From NCBI RefSeq assembly GCF_002277025.1, contig NZ_NIWD01000019.1, positions 1 to 64,000 on the forward strand: a stretch of DNA of 64,000 bases, read 5' to 3'. A program made the position numbers and the translations under genes. A model generated the notes under the pieces. That model made no database searches and was not told the origin of the DNA. It saw only the letters and a list, made by a program, of their open reading frames with translations. Position 1 is the first letter of the stretch. Every line of letters begins with the position of its first letter. The DNA is from Sphingopyxis sp. GW247-27LB (GTDB taxonomy: Bacteria; Pseudomonadota; Alphaproteobacteria; Sphingomonadales; Sphingomonadaceae). Below, piece by piece: positions 52,090 to 61,259 of the stretch.

Positions 52090-53697
52090 TCACGACCCCA
52101 GCGTGAAGCCCCGATAGCCATTCGCGGTGACGTCCGCGCAGATCTGGGCATAGGTTGACACACTCGGGAAGTTGATGAGCTGGCGCTTCTTGCCCGGGAT
52201 ATTGTCACCCATGTACCAGGACCTGGCTTTGGGAAAGAGCGTCATCGCGCCGATCTGTTCGACCATTTCGGTCCATTCGCATTCCGCCGCCGGGTCGGGC
52301 TCAAACCGCGTGAACCCCTCGTTCCTCAGGTGAAGGAGGAAATCCGTTGTCCAGTCACCCTGCAGCTCGGCAGCAGTCGGACCGTTCGAAAATCCGGACG
52401 GGCTCAGCGGGCCGTAGTGAAAAAGCATGTTGGGGAAGCCGGTAACCGAATAGCCTAGATAGGCGCGCACCCCGTCCTTCCACGCCTCGCCCAGGTCAAA
52501 GCCTTCGGTGCCGCGAAGCTTCATGTCGATCAGTCCGCCGCTACCGGCATCGAAGCCTGTAGCGAACACAATAATGTCGCATTCGATCAGGGCGCTCGCG
52601 GTCTCGATTCCTGAGGTGACCACGCGCACGATCGGATCGTGCTTGAGATCGACCAGCGACACATTGCCCTGCGCGAATATCTCGTAGTAGTTCTGTTCGA
52701 GCGATGGACGTTTCGTACCGAAGGGATGCGGCGGTTCCATCGGCGCCAATGCCTCGTGAAGCGAGGGATCGGCAATCCGCGCGCGGACCCTGTCGCGCCA
52801 GAAATCGTAGGCGAAGCGGTTGGCCCGTTCATCGGTCAGCAGGTCGGAGAAATTGTTGTACCAGAACCGCAGGCCGCCGGCTCGCCATAGACGTTCGAAA
52901 GTTGCGGTACGTTCGACTGCATCGACGTCGAGCGCGCTGATTTCCATTCGATCGGCGTCGAAGCCGCCGTTCGAGGTCTGCCGTTTGGCAAAGATCGCGC
53001 GATAGGCAGCCTTTTCCTGCGCTTGCTGCTCAAGGCTCAGTGGCTGCTGCTGCATCGGCAGAGCCAGGATCGGGGTGCGCTGGAACAAGGTCAGCTGCGC
53101 GGCGTCGCGCGCGGCTTCCTGCGCCACCTGGACACCGCTTGCCCCGGTTCCGATAATTGCCACCCGCTTTCCGGCGAACGAAAGTCCGCCCTGCGGCCAG
53201 TGCGCGGTATGGTGCCGTTCGCCTGCAAAAGACTCAAGGCCGACAATGTCAGGAGTATAGGATTTGGCGGCGAAGCCAGCGCACGGTAGCAAGAACCGCG
53301 CGCTGATCTGCTCGCCTTGCGGCGTATCGACACGCCAGACATTGTTGTCGCCATCGAAGCGGGCACCGGACACCCGCGTCCCCATGGCCATGTCGGCCCA
53401 GAGCTCCAGCTTGTCGCAAACATAGCGGAAATATCGTCGCAACTCACCGCCGCCGGGGAACCGTTCGCTCCAGGTCCAGTCCTGCCACAGCTCGGGCAGC
53501 GAGAATTCGTAGATCGGAACGTGCGAATCGACCCGGGCACCGGGATAACAGTTCCAGTACCAGATCCCGCCTGGCTCCGCGGCGGCGTCGATCAGCTTTG
53601 CGCGAAACCCCGCCTCACGCAGCCGATGGAGCAGATAGATGCCGCTGAAGCCCGCGCCGATTATCAGCGCATCGCAGTCAGGTTCAGGTGTGCTCAT
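52090..53697 (-). CDS. Baeyer-Villiger-type flavin monooxygenase
   Basis: A 535-residue FAD/NADPH enzyme. The FAD Rossmann motif is GAGFSG (14-19), the BVMO fingerprint F-x-G-x3-H-x3-W-P is FAGERHHTAHWP (157-168), and the NADPH motif is GTGASG (183-188). This fingerprint separates true type I BVMOs from other flavin monooxygenases. It inserts oxygen next to a ketone to make an ester or lactone. The start overlaps the stop of the acyl-CoA synthetase gene by 4 nt (53694-53697). Confidence 0.9.
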   Translation of the reverse strand: MSTPEPDCDALIIGAGFSGIYLLHRLREAGFRAKLIDAAAEPGGIWYWNCYPGARVDSHVPIYEFSLPELWQDWTWSERFPGGGELRRYFRYVCDKLELWADMAMGTRVSGARFDGDNNVWRVDTPQGEQISARFLLPCAGFAAKSYTPDIVGLESFAGERHHTAHWPQGGLSFAGKRVAIIGTGASGVQVAQEAARDAAQLTLFQRTPILALPMQQQPLSLEQQAQEKAAYRAIFAKRQTSNGGFDADRMEISALDVDAVERTATFERLWRAGGLRFWYNNFSDLLTDERANRFAYDFWRDRVRARIADPSLHEALAPMEPPHPFGTKRPSLEQNYYEIFAQGNVSLVDLKHDPIVRVVTSGIETASALIECDIIVFATGFDAGSGGLIDMKLRGTEGFDLGEAWKDGVRAYLGYSVTGFPNMLFHYGPLSPSGFSNGPTAAELQGDWTTDFLLHLRNEGFTRFEPDPAAECEWTEMVEQIGAMTLFPKARSWYMGDNIPGKKRQLINFPSVSTYAQICADVTANGYRGFTLGS

Positions 53698-55307
53698 CGC
53701 GCGTCGCTCAGCTTGGCAGCGATTTGCGCAGCACCCTTGTAGTCCGCCTTGCCATTGGGCGCGCGCAGCGCCATCGCGGTTGCGAAAACGGCCTTGGGGG
53801 TCTTGTAGCCCGCCAGCTTGCTGCGGACGTGTTTCTTCACCTCCGTTTCATTGAGCGTTTCGCCCGCTGCGAGGTGAACCACCGCAGTCACCGCCTGGCC
53901 CCACTTGTCATCGGGCACCCCCACGACAAGCGCATCCTCGATCGCCGGATGGGTCTTGAGCGCTTCCTCGACCTCTTCGGGATAGACCTTTTCGCCCGCG
54001 GTGTTGATGCAGACGCTGCCCCGGCCGAGCAGGGTCAGGCTGCCATCGGGCTCGACCGTGCACCAGTCTCCGGGAATCGAATAGCGGACACCGCCGATGG
54101 TCTTGAAAGTTCGCGCCGATTTTTCAGGATCCTTGTAATATTCGAGCGGGATCGGTCCCTTGAGCGCGATGAACCCCGGTGTGCCGCTGCCCGGAAGCAC
54201 CAGCTGGTCGTTCTCGTCGAACACGTCGCACATGCTGCCGATGGTGAACTTGGCGGTTTCCGTAGTCCCCGCAGCCGTGGTCACCGAGCGGCCGAAACCC
54301 AGCCCTTCGGAAGCCCCGAAGCTGTCCATCAAGGCCACCTGCGGAATGTGCCCGATCAGCCCCTGCTTGACTTCCTTGCTCCACATCACGCCCGATGAAA
54401 CGATGGTGATCAGGCTGGACATGTCGAACCGGCCGGGGTTTTCGTCGAGCACCTTGAGCATCGGCTTGGCGAAGGCATCGCCAACAATCGCGATCGATTG
54501 CACCTTGTTCCGCTCGACCGCATCCCACAGCTCGACCGCGTCGAGCGATGGGTTGTCCAGCGTGACAAGGCATCCGCCCGAAGCCAGGGTGCCGATCGCG
54601 GTGATGAACCCGGTTCCGTGCATCAGCGGGCAGGCCGGCAAGGTCATCCGCCCGGGTCCGTCGGTGCGGATCATCGCGACCGCCTCGTCAAGGCTGTCGG
54701 GCACCGGCGCGAGCAGGCGCTGCGCATCGAGCTGCGCTTCGCGCATGTCGGTGTGGCGCCAGACTACGCCTTTGGGCATGCCGGTGGTCCCGCCAGTATA
54801 GATGAACAACTCGTCGTGCGGTGACCGTTCGATCCCTAATGGCGAGCCATCCCCCGCTGCTGCCAGGTCCTCGTAGGCAAGCGCAAACGGTGCCTTGGCC
54901 GCCGCATCGCCGATTTCGACGAAGATCTTGGCCTTTGCCAACCGATCCTTCAGTTCGACGATGCAATCGCGGAATTCGGCGCTGTAGAAAATGGCCTCGC
55001 TGTCGGAATCGTCGAAGATGTAGAACACCTCCTCGGGGCGGTAGCGATAGTTGATGTTCACATGGGTGAACCGGCCTTTGAAGCAGGCCGCCATCAGTTC
55101 GCCGTATTCGGGGCGGTTGCGCATGTAGAACGCCACCTTGGCTCCCGGCGAGAGGCCATGGGCCGCGAGCGACCGGGCGATATTGTTCGACCGCGCACCC
55201 ATTTCGGCCCAGGTGATGACGCGCGCGCCGTGGATCAGAGCCGGGGTGTCTGCGGGAAGCGCAGGCTCGATCGCATCAAGAATGTCACCAAGATTCCACT
55301 GCGCCAT
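53694..55307 (-). CDS. Acyl-CoA synthetase (AMP-forming)
   Basis: A 537-residue member of the adenylate-forming family. The P-loop-like motif IYTGGTTGMPKGVVW is at about 167-181. The later blocks YSIPGDWCTVEPDGSL and GRGSVCINTAGEKVYPEEVE (hinge), and a C-terminal Lys region AGYKTPKAVF, are all present. It activates a carboxylic acid as a CoA thioester. In the cluster it would feed the two acyl-CoA dehydrogenases downstream of the P450 step. The substrate class cannot be read from sequence, but FadD3/FadD19-type steroid ligases are similar in layout. Confidence 0.88.
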   Translation of the reverse strand: MAQWNLGDILDAIEPALPADTPALIHGARVITWAEMGARSNNIARSLAAHGLSPGAKVAFYMRNRPEYGELMAACFKGRFTHVNINYRYRPEEVFYIFDDSDSEAIFYSAEFRDCIVELKDRLAKAKIFVEIGDAAAKAPFALAYEDLAAAGDGSPLGIERSPHDELFIYTGGTTGMPKGVVWRHTDMREAQLDAQRLLAPVPDSLDEAVAMIRTDGPGRMTLPACPLMHGTGFITAIGTLASGGCLVTLDNPSLDAVELWDAVERNKVQSIAIVGDAFAKPMLKVLDENPGRFDMSSLITIVSSGVMWSKEVKQGLIGHIPQVALMDSFGASEGLGFGRSVTTAAGTTETAKFTIGSMCDVFDENDQLVLPGSGTPGFIALKGPIPLEYYKDPEKSARTFKTIGGVRYSIPGDWCTVEPDGSLTLLGRGSVCINTAGEKVYPEEVEEALKTHPAIEDALVVGVPDDKWGQAVTAVVHLAAGETLNETEVKKHVRSKLAGYKTPKAVFATAMALRAPNGKADYKGAAQIAAKLSDAR

Positions 55308-55328
55308 TCGAACTGTCCTCTCGCTCTG

Positions 55329-56423
55329 TCAGGCCGCTCTTGCGGTCCAGCCTTGCAATATCGCCGCCTCTTCCCGGACTGCTTCGGGCCCACCCAGAAC
55401 CTGCCGGTCAAAGCCGATCCGCTTGAACCAGTAATGCAGCCCCAACAGGTCGGTGAAGCCCATGCCGCCATGCACCTCGGTCGCGGTGCGAGCGACAAAG
55501 AGGCCCACTTCGCCGGTGTGGGACTTGGCATGGCACGCCATCAGGGCCGCCTCTTCCGGCGCCGCATCGAAGGCGTGGGCTGCATACCACACCAGCGACC
55601 TGCATGGTTCGTTCTTCGCGGTCATTTCGGCGCACATGTGCTTGACCGCCTGGAAGCTGCCGATCACCCGGCCGAACTGTTCGCGCTGCCCGGCATAGGC
55701 AACCGCCTGGGCGATCATCGCATCCGCGGCGCCCAAGCTGTCCGCCGCGAGCAAGATCCGCCCCGCCGCAATCACCCGCCGCGCCGCTGCGCCGCCATCG
55801 TCGGACAGAGCTTCCGCCGGGGTCGAAGCAAGCCGCAGTTCGCCGACCGAGCGCGTCGCGTCGATCGTCTTGAGGTCAATCAGCTGCAACCCGTCTGCCT
55901 GCACCGATACGATGTGCAGCCGCCCGGTTTGATCGGCGACCAGGAAGTAATCGGCGCCTTCGCAATCGAGCACGAACAGCGCCGCGCCGGTCAACTTTCC
56001 ATCAGTGCAGAGCAGGCCTGAACCATCACGGTTGCTGACCAGCTGTTGCACGCCAACGCCGAAACGCGCTTCACCGGACGCCATCTTAGGCAGCCATTGC
56101 GCCTTCTGCGCCTCCGTACCGGCCTCGATAAAGGCGAGCGGCGCCATCACGTTGCGACCGGCAAAAGGCACTGGGGCTACCGCCTCCCCCAGCGCCGCGG
56201 CGACGACCGCTGCATCGAGCATCCCCATGCCCAGGCCACCATGAGCCTCTGGCACAACCAGCCCGGGCAATCCCATCTCGGCGAGCGCAGCCTGGGTTTG
56301 CGCGCTGACTGCGCTTGCGCCTTCGGCGACGTGCCGGACCTCATCCAGCGGGCAGAGCTCGCGCAACAGGCGCGTCACGCTTTCCGCCAGCATCTGCTGT
56401 TCTTGCGAAAGTCCGAAGTCCAT
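55329..56423 (-). CDS. Acyl-CoA dehydrogenase, ChsE-like subunit 2
   Basis: 364 residues from ATG 56423, which shares a base with the stop of the neighbouring dehydrogenase gene (TGATG). It has the C-terminal block REQFGRVIGSFQAVKHMCAE and EVHGGMGFTDLLGLHYWFKR. The N-terminal part is short, and the usual middle-domain substrate motifs are weak. The C-terminal catalytic YEG-type Glu of MCAD-like enzymes is not seen. Two tightly linked dehydrogenases, one catalytically reduced, is the pattern of the heterotetrameric ChsE1/ChsE2 enzymes of steroid side-chain oxidation. Confidence 0.82.
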   Translation of the reverse strand: MDFGLSQEQQMLAESVTRLLRELCPLDEVRHVAEGASAVSAQTQAALAEMGLPGLVVPEAHGGLGMGMLDAAVVAAALGEAVAPVPFAGRNVMAPLAFIEAGTEAQKAQWLPKMASGEARFGVGVQQLVSNRDGSGLLCTDGKLTGAALFVLDCEGADYFLVADQTGRLHIVSVQADGLQLIDLKTIDATRSVGELRLASTPAEALSDDGGAAARRVIAAGRILLAADSLGAADAMIAQAVAYAGQREQFGRVIGSFQAVKHMCAEMTAKNEPCRSLVWYAAHAFDAAPEEAALMACHAKSHTGEVGLFVARTATEVHGGMGFTDLLGLHYWFKRIGFDRQVLGGPEAVREEAAILQGWTARAA

Positions 56424-57646
56424 CACTGCCCTCCCTGTGCCGACGGGCCTTTGGGCAGGTCCAGGCGCGGCTCGCGCGGCATGTTGAGGCCTCGCTCCGA
56501 AATGATGTTCTTCTGGATCTGGGCGGTCCCCCCGCCGATGATCAGGCCGAGCTGGAACATGTAGTTCCATTGCCAGCTGCCGTGCTCGCGCTCGTGGACG
56601 CTTCCGTTGTAGAGGATTCCCAATTCGCCCATAGCGTCGATCGCCAAAGCGGAAATCTGGTGGGCCAGCTCGCAGGCCTGGAGCTTGACGATCAGCTTGG
56701 CCAGGCCGCCCGGTTCGCCCTTGATCTGGTTCGAGAGGATCCGCATTCCGTTGTATTTCATCGCCGCGACTTCCGCCTGGAGAGCAACGAGCCGATCCCG
56801 GAAGGCCGGAAGGTCGATCGCCCGGACACCGTCAACCTGTTCCACCTTCATCAGCGCGATCAGGGCCAAAAGGCGGTTTTCGAGCGCGTCGGGATCGCCC
56901 AGCATCCCGCGCTCGTGTCCCAACGTGGCGTTGGCGACGAACCAGCCTTGCCCGCGTTGCCCCACAATCTGATCGACTGGCACGCGCACGTCGGTGAAGA
57001 AAGTTTCGTTGAATTCCGCATGGCCGGTCATGGTCCTGAGCGGGCGGACTTCGATCCCCGGCGTGGTCATCGGGAAGATCAGATAGCTGATCCCCTGATG
57101 CTTGGCGGCGTCCCCTTCGGTCCGTACCAGGCAGAAGATCATGTCCGCTTCCTTGGCGGTGCTGGTCCAGATCTTCTGGCCGTTGATGACGAATTCGTCG
57201 CCTTCGACCCGTGCGCTGGTCTTGAGACTGGCGAGGTCCGATCCCGATCCGGGTTCGGAATAGCCCTGGCACCACACCACATCGCCCGCGAGCGTCGGTT
57301 CGATCCAGCGCCGCTTCTGCTCTTCGGTGCCAAGCTCGAGCAAGGTCGGCACCAGCATCGAAATGCCCTGGTTGGCAAGTCCTCCGGGCACCCCGGCGCG
57401 CGCAAACTCCTCGGCGATGATCCGGGATTTGAGTATGTCTGGTTCGGCCCCGAACCCGCCGTATTCGCGAGGAATCGTGCGCGCGGTGTAGCCGTGCTGA
57501 ATCAGCAGCTTCTGCCAGGCTACGCCTTCTTTCGACGGGCGCGCCGCGCGACCGGCATTCGTTGGTGCGAGATGACGATTGGCGGCGATGAAGCCGCGCA
57601 CTTCCTCGCGGAACATCTCATACTCGGGGCCGTAACTCAGGTCCAT
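56423..57646 (-). CDS. Acyl-CoA dehydrogenase, ChsE-like subunit 1
   Basis: A 407-residue acyl-CoA dehydrogenase. WCQGYSEPGSGSDLASL and GQKIWTSTAKEADM form the FAD/substrate loops. LGHERGML provides a Glu at the IVD-type catalytic position. GGGTAQIQKNIISERGLN is the C-terminal FAD-binding block. It is complete in length. It precedes a second dehydrogenase with a one-base overlap, suggesting an alpha2beta2 enzyme that introduces a 2,3-double bond in a CoA thioester with a branched or cyclic acyl part. Confidence 0.88.
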   Translation of the reverse strand: MDLSYGPEYEMFREEVRGFIAANRHLAPTNAGRAARPSKEGVAWQKLLIQHGYTARTIPREYGGFGAEPDILKSRIIAEEFARAGVPGGLANQGISMLVPTLLELGTEEQKRRWIEPTLAGDVVWCQGYSEPGSGSDLASLKTSARVEGDEFVINGQKIWTSTAKEADMIFCLVRTEGDAAKHQGISYLIFPMTTPGIEVRPLRTMTGHAEFNETFFTDVRVPVDQIVGQRGQGWFVANATLGHERGMLGDPDALENRLLALIALMKVEQVDGVRAIDLPAFRDRLVALQAEVAAMKYNGMRILSNQIKGEPGGLAKLIVKLQACELAHQISALAIDAMGELGILYNGSVHEREHGSWQWNYMFQLGLIIGGGTAQIQKNIISERGLNMPREPRLDLPKGPSAQGGQ

Positions 57647-57660
57647 TGCACAGCGTCCTT

Positions 57661-58107
57661 TCAGGCCGGCCGGAAGACGGGCAAGCGGAAGTCTTCTCCG
57701 ATGGTCTCGAACGCGAGTGTCACCGGCAGGTCGAGACGGACAGCGTCAATCGGGCAATCGACCAGACGGGTGGCCATGCGGACCCCCTCGTCGAGTTCGA
57801 CCACGGCGGCGATATAGGGAATGTCGGCCGCGAAGGCGGGATGTAGCGCTTGATGGACCACGGTCCACGAAAACACTGTGCCCTTGCCGCTGCTCTGCTC
57901 CCAGGCGAAGTCCGGCGATCCGCAGCGCGCGCACATGTAGCGCGGCAGATGCCGCCACGAACCACAGCTCTGGCACTTCTGGAAATGGAGGTGCCCATCC
58001 TGACAGCGGTCCCAGAACTCCTGTTCGACCGGGTCCTGCGGTCGCGGCAGCGGCTTGGGCGGGGCTGCGACTGCAGCGCGGGCCTTGGGGGGGAGATCTT
58101 CGTTCAT
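57661..58107 (-). CDS. DUF35 OB-fold protein with zinc ribbon
   Basis: About 148 residues from ATG 58107, which overlaps the thiolase-fold gene stop (TGATG). A rubredoxin-like zinc ribbon CQSCGSWRHLPRYMCARC is followed by an OB-fold (GTVFSWTVVHQALHP, ... VVELDEGVRMATRLVD). DUF35 proteins bind thiolase-fold partners. With Ltp2-type partners they form the retro-aldolase that removes steroid side-chain pieces. Direct coupling to the thiolase-fold gene supports a complex. Confidence 0.82.
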   Translation of the reverse strand: MNEDLPPKARAAVAAPPKPLPRPQDPVEQEFWDRCQDGHLHFQKCQSCGSWRHLPRYMCARCGSPDFAWEQSSGKGTVFSWTVVHQALHPAFAADIPYIAAVVELDEGVRMATRLVDCPIDAVRLDLPVTLAFETIGEDFRLPVFRPA

Positions 58108-59279
58108 CAGTCGAACCTCCGCAGGATGGCGATGCTGCCGTCGCCCAGATCGCCCCACCCGGTGACCAGCCCGGTCCGGGCGCCTTCAACCTGGCGTTCG
58201 CCGCAATCGTGGCGCAACTGGCGGACCGCCTCGATTACGTGGTTGAGCCCCCAGACGTGGGCTTCGCTGAGCAGGCCGCCATGGGTGTTGAGCGGATAGT
58301 TCCCGCCAAGCTCGATCTGACCGTCCTTGACAAAATCGAGCGCGCCGCCCGGTTCGCAATAGCCCATCGCTTCGAGCTGGAGCAGAACGACATAGGAGAA
58401 ACAGTCATAAACCTGGAGAAAATCCATGTCGCTGCGCGATACTCCGGCCATTTCGAAAGCCTTGGGGGCGGCATAGGACAGGCCGATTCTGAACGGGTCG
58501 GGCCGGGATGGAATATCGTCGGCAGGGTACGGGTGCCCTTCGGCCGCGCCCGCAATCGTTACCGGAACGTGCGGCATGTCGCGCGCAAGATCGAGGCGCG
58601 ATACCACCACCGCACAGGCGCCATCGGTTTCAAGGCAGCAGTCGTAAAGCCGGAACGGTTCCGAAATCCACCGCGCCGAATGATAGGTGTCCCAGTCCAG
58701 CGGTTTGCCATGGGTAAAGGCCTTGGGGTTGAGCTGGGCGTGCTTGCGGCAGGCCAGAGCGATTGCCGCAGTCGCTTCCGGGCCTACCCCGTAGAGCCGC
58801 GAATGCCGCATCGCCAGCCAGGCATACATCTGCACCGGCAGGAACACACCATAGGGAATGTAGTAGCCCTGGATGGTGTTGGTCAGGGTGTTCATGTTCA
58901 TCGGCCGGGTCGGCGGAGCCCCGGGTTTGGGCCGAAGTGCCGAAAACCCGTTCCACCCGAGCGTGACCAGCACATGATCGCACAGCCCGGAGGCAATCGC
59001 CATCGCCGCGTTCTGCAGCGCTGTGGTCGGGCTGGCGCCGCCCATATGGACGGTCGCAGCATAGCGCAGCACCTCAATCCCAAGATTAGCGGCCAGCTCC
59101 TCGCTGGTGGTATAGATCGGCGGCGGCACCATGCCGTCGATGTCCGAAGGTTTCAGGCCGGCATCGGCAATCGCCTTGCGCGATGCTTCCAGCATCATGT
59201 CAACGGCAGTGCGCTCGGTTCCCTTGACGAAGTCGGTTTCGCCGACGCCGGTGATAGCTGCTTTGTCGGAAAAGCTCAT
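58107..59279 (-). CDS. Thiolase-fold lipid-transfer protein, candidate CoA-dependent retro-aldolase
   Basis: A 390-residue thiolase-superfamily protein. The position of the nucleophilic Cys in true thiolases (NxxCASG) is occupied by HMGGASPTT at about 78-86, so no thiolytic Cys is present. The later family blocks [19 protein letters not shown] and [19 protein letters not shown] are intact. Cys-less members such as Ltp2 are aldolases that need a DUF35 partner, and that partner is the next gene. It overlaps the COQ4-like gene by 4 nt (59276-59279). Confidence 0.83.
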   Translation of the reverse strand: MSFSDKAAITGVGETDFVKGTERTAVDMMLEASRKAIADAGLKPSDIDGMVPPPIYTTSEELAANLGIEVLRYAATVHMGGASPTTALQNAAMAIASGLCDHVLVTLGWNGFSALRPKPGAPPTRPMNMNTLTNTIQGYYIPYGVFLPVQMYAWLAMRHSRLYGVGPEATAAIALACRKHAQLNPKAFTHGKPLDWDTYHSARWISEPFRLYDCCLETDGACAVVVSRLDLARDMPHVPVTIAGAAEGHPYPADDIPSRPDPFRIGLSYAAPKAFEMAGVSRSDMDFLQVYDCFSYVVLLQLEAMGYCEPGGALDFVKDGQIELGGNYPLNTHGGLLSEAHVWGLNHVIEAVRQLRHDCGERQVEGARTGLVTGWGDLGDGSIAILRRFD

Positions 59280-60073
59280 GCCGGTTCCAGGTTTCTTTCG
59301 CGTTGCAATGCCAGTTCGCGGCGGACCTGGAATTCGACCTCGATCCGCTTGGCCTCGGGCTCAGCCGCGCGGTATCGGGGCGCGGGAGCCAGAAGTAGCG
59401 CTGCGCGAACCTCTTCGAGTGGGCGATCCAGAAATTCTTCCCACTGGATTTCGGAAAAGTTCCTGGCGGAGCGACCACGCCGCCAGGCTTCGATCATCGG
59501 ACCCAATACCGGCAATTCGGGGTGCTCGCGCCTTGATTTGAACAGCCCAAGTAGAAGCAGGAAGGCAATTCCGTGATTGTAGAATTGGGCGTTGCCAAAG
59601 GTCAGCACGCAAATTTCGCCCAGTCCGTCACGGCCATAGCCGGTGACAATGTGATAGAGATCATGCGAATCTCTCATCCGGTTGCGGAAAAGGGCAACAT
59701 CGGGGTCAACGAACGACCGGACACCACCTACTTTGCTCGCCTCGACCAGACCGTCGGCGCTCAGCCCTTCGCCATAGACAAATGCCAGATACCGCTGCCC
59801 CAGGCTTCCGATCGGGCAGCGTGCCAGCCGTTCGCGGTCGCGCAGGTGTTCGAGCAGATTGCTGCGGCTGGCCAGGATGCGCCTTCCGCCTTCGGATTCC
59901 GCAAATCGCCTGAAATGGTGATAATAGCTGTTTCCGGCCAAGGCCTCGACGATCCTGAAAACCTGAGCTGTGTCTTCCTTGTCGCGGAGCAGGACCTTCA
60001 TCGCCGAGAAGGCTTCCACCGGTCGGATTCTGCGCTTCAGTTCTAGACCCTGCATCTTCGCCTCGCTAGCCAT
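59276..60073 (-). CDS. COQ4-like protein
   Basis: A 265-residue protein of the COQ4 family. The zinc motif HDxxHx11E is complete: [17 protein letters not shown] at about 135-151. Mitochondrial and bacterial COQ4 act in ubiquinone head-group modification. Here the gene is translationally coupled to the thiolase-fold gene within a catabolic operon, so it may have been recruited for a decarboxylation or other step on a ring substrate. The C-terminal ~90 residues are extra helical sequence ([14 protein letters not shown]). Confidence 0.78.
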   Translation of the reverse strand: MASEAKMQGLELKRRIRPVEAFSAMKVLLRDKEDTAQVFRIVEALAGNSYYHHFRRFAESEGGRRILASRSNLLEHLRDRERLARCPIGSLGQRYLAFVYGEGLSADGLVEASKVGGVRSFVDPDVALFRNRMRDSHDLYHIVTGYGRDGLGEICVLTFGNAQFYNHGIAFLLLLGLFKSRREHPELPVLGPMIEAWRRGRSARNFSEIQWEEFLDRPLEEVRAALLLAPAPRYRAAEPEAKRIEVEFQVRRELALQRERNLEPA

Positions 60074-60088
60074 GTTGCCGCGGCCTCT

Positions 60089-61228
60089 TCACCCAAATCG
60101 CTTGGCCCCGGCCAAGGCCTTTTCGGCATCGGAGACCAGATCGCGCATCACCTCGGCCGCGGGCCGGACCGACTTGATCAGCCCGATGCCCTGTCCCGCA
60201 AAACCGGGAAGCACATCCATGCGCTTGTCGCGGATCGCCGCTGCCATGACCGGGCCGGCGACCATCGATTGGTACGGCATGGGTAATGGCTCTTTGCCGG
60301 CCTCGATCCAGGCATTGGCCCACTTGTTGGCGATCATCCGGGCCGGTTTGCCGGTAATCGATCGACTGACCACCGTGTCGCCATCGCCGCCTTCGGCGAT
60401 GGCCTGCTTCTGGAAATCCTCGATCCCTGCCTCGTCAGTTGCCAGGAATGCCGTTCCTACCCAAGCCCCTTCCGCACCCAACATGAAGGCCGCTGCCACG
60501 CCGCGACCGTCAGTGATGCCGCCAGCGCCGAGCACCGGAACCCGATCGCCAACGGCATCGACCACCTGGGGGATCAGCGATATCGTCCCGACCGGCGAAT
60601 TGTGCCCGCCGCCATCGTGGCCTTGCGCGACGATCATGTCGATCCCCGACTCTACAACCTGCAATGCATGTTTGACTTTGCCCACCACTGCCATGACGAT
60701 CGTGCCGTTGGCGTGAAGGCGGTCCATCCACGGTCCGGGATTGCCCAATCCCGCCGCATAGACGGGCACCTTTTCCTCGATCACCACTTCCATCTGCGCC
60801 TCGAAGAATTCCTTCGAGAACAGCGGCGGGCCGCCCTCGCTTTCCGCCCCGGCGGCGGCGCGCATCGCTGCGATGGGATCGACCTCATCCAGTCCTTCGC
60901 TGGACATGAAATCGCGAGCGAACTGCTGGTATTCGCCGAACACCGCCATCGGATCTGCGGGGGCTGCACCGGTTTCCGGAGCTTTGCCCCGGCGGACCGA
61001 AGCCGGCAGCAAGGTATCGACGCCAAAAGGTTTGTCGGTGAGCGAGCGCGTCTCGCGGATCCAGCTGCGCAGGCGTTCGGGTGAGCAGGCTGCCGCTCCC
61101 AGCACGCCCAGACCGCCTGCATTCGACACGGCGGCCGCCAGGGCGGGGACACTTGCTCCGCCCATCCCGGCCAGGACGATGGGATGTTCGATCCCGAGCA
61201 TTCTGCAAATTCGACTGTTCAGTGCCAT
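60089..61228 (-). CDS. Nitronate monooxygenase-family flavoprotein
   Basis: About 379 residues from ATG 61228 (MALNSRICRMLGIEHP). A longer frame upstream lacks a ribosome site and overlaps the GntR gene. TIM-barrel FMN enzymes of the 2-nitropropane dioxygenase family show PIVLAGMGGASVPALAAAV, the AQGHDGGGHNSPVGT loop with the catalytic His, and GAGGITDGRGVAAAFMLGAEG, all visible here. Many members are not nitronate oxidases but act on enoyl-type substrates. It lies between the GntR gene and the COQ4-like gene. Confidence 0.82.
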   Translation of the reverse strand: MALNSRICRMLGIEHPIVLAGMGGASVPALAAAVSNAGGLGVLGAAACSPERLRSWIRETRSLTDKPFGVDTLLPASVRRGKAPETGAAPADPMAVFGEYQQFARDFMSSEGLDEVDPIAAMRAAAGAESEGGPPLFSKEFFEAQMEVVIEEKVPVYAAGLGNPGPWMDRLHANGTIVMAVVGKVKHALQVVESGIDMIVAQGHDGGGHNSPVGTISLIPQVVDAVGDRVPVLGAGGITDGRGVAAAFMLGAEGAWVGTAFLATDEAGIEDFQKQAIAEGGDGDTVVSRSITGKPARMIANKWANAWIEAGKEPLPMPYQSMVAGPVMAAAIRDKRMDVLPGFAGQGIGLIKSVRPAAEVMRDLVSDAEKALAGAKRFG

Positions 61229-61259
61229 TGCCCTCTCCATCCAAACCCGTTTGGCCGAT

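Noticed and set aside
56315-57817. 500-codon plus-strand frame opposite an acyl-CoA dehydrogenase
   Set aside because: Shadow of a dehydrogenase with intact motifs on the other strand.
57717-59576. 619-codon plus-strand frame opposite the DUF35, thiolase and COQ4 genes
   Set aside because: It is antiparallel to three genes with clear family motifs and is rich in Arg/Pro/Gly, as expected of a high-GC shadow frame.
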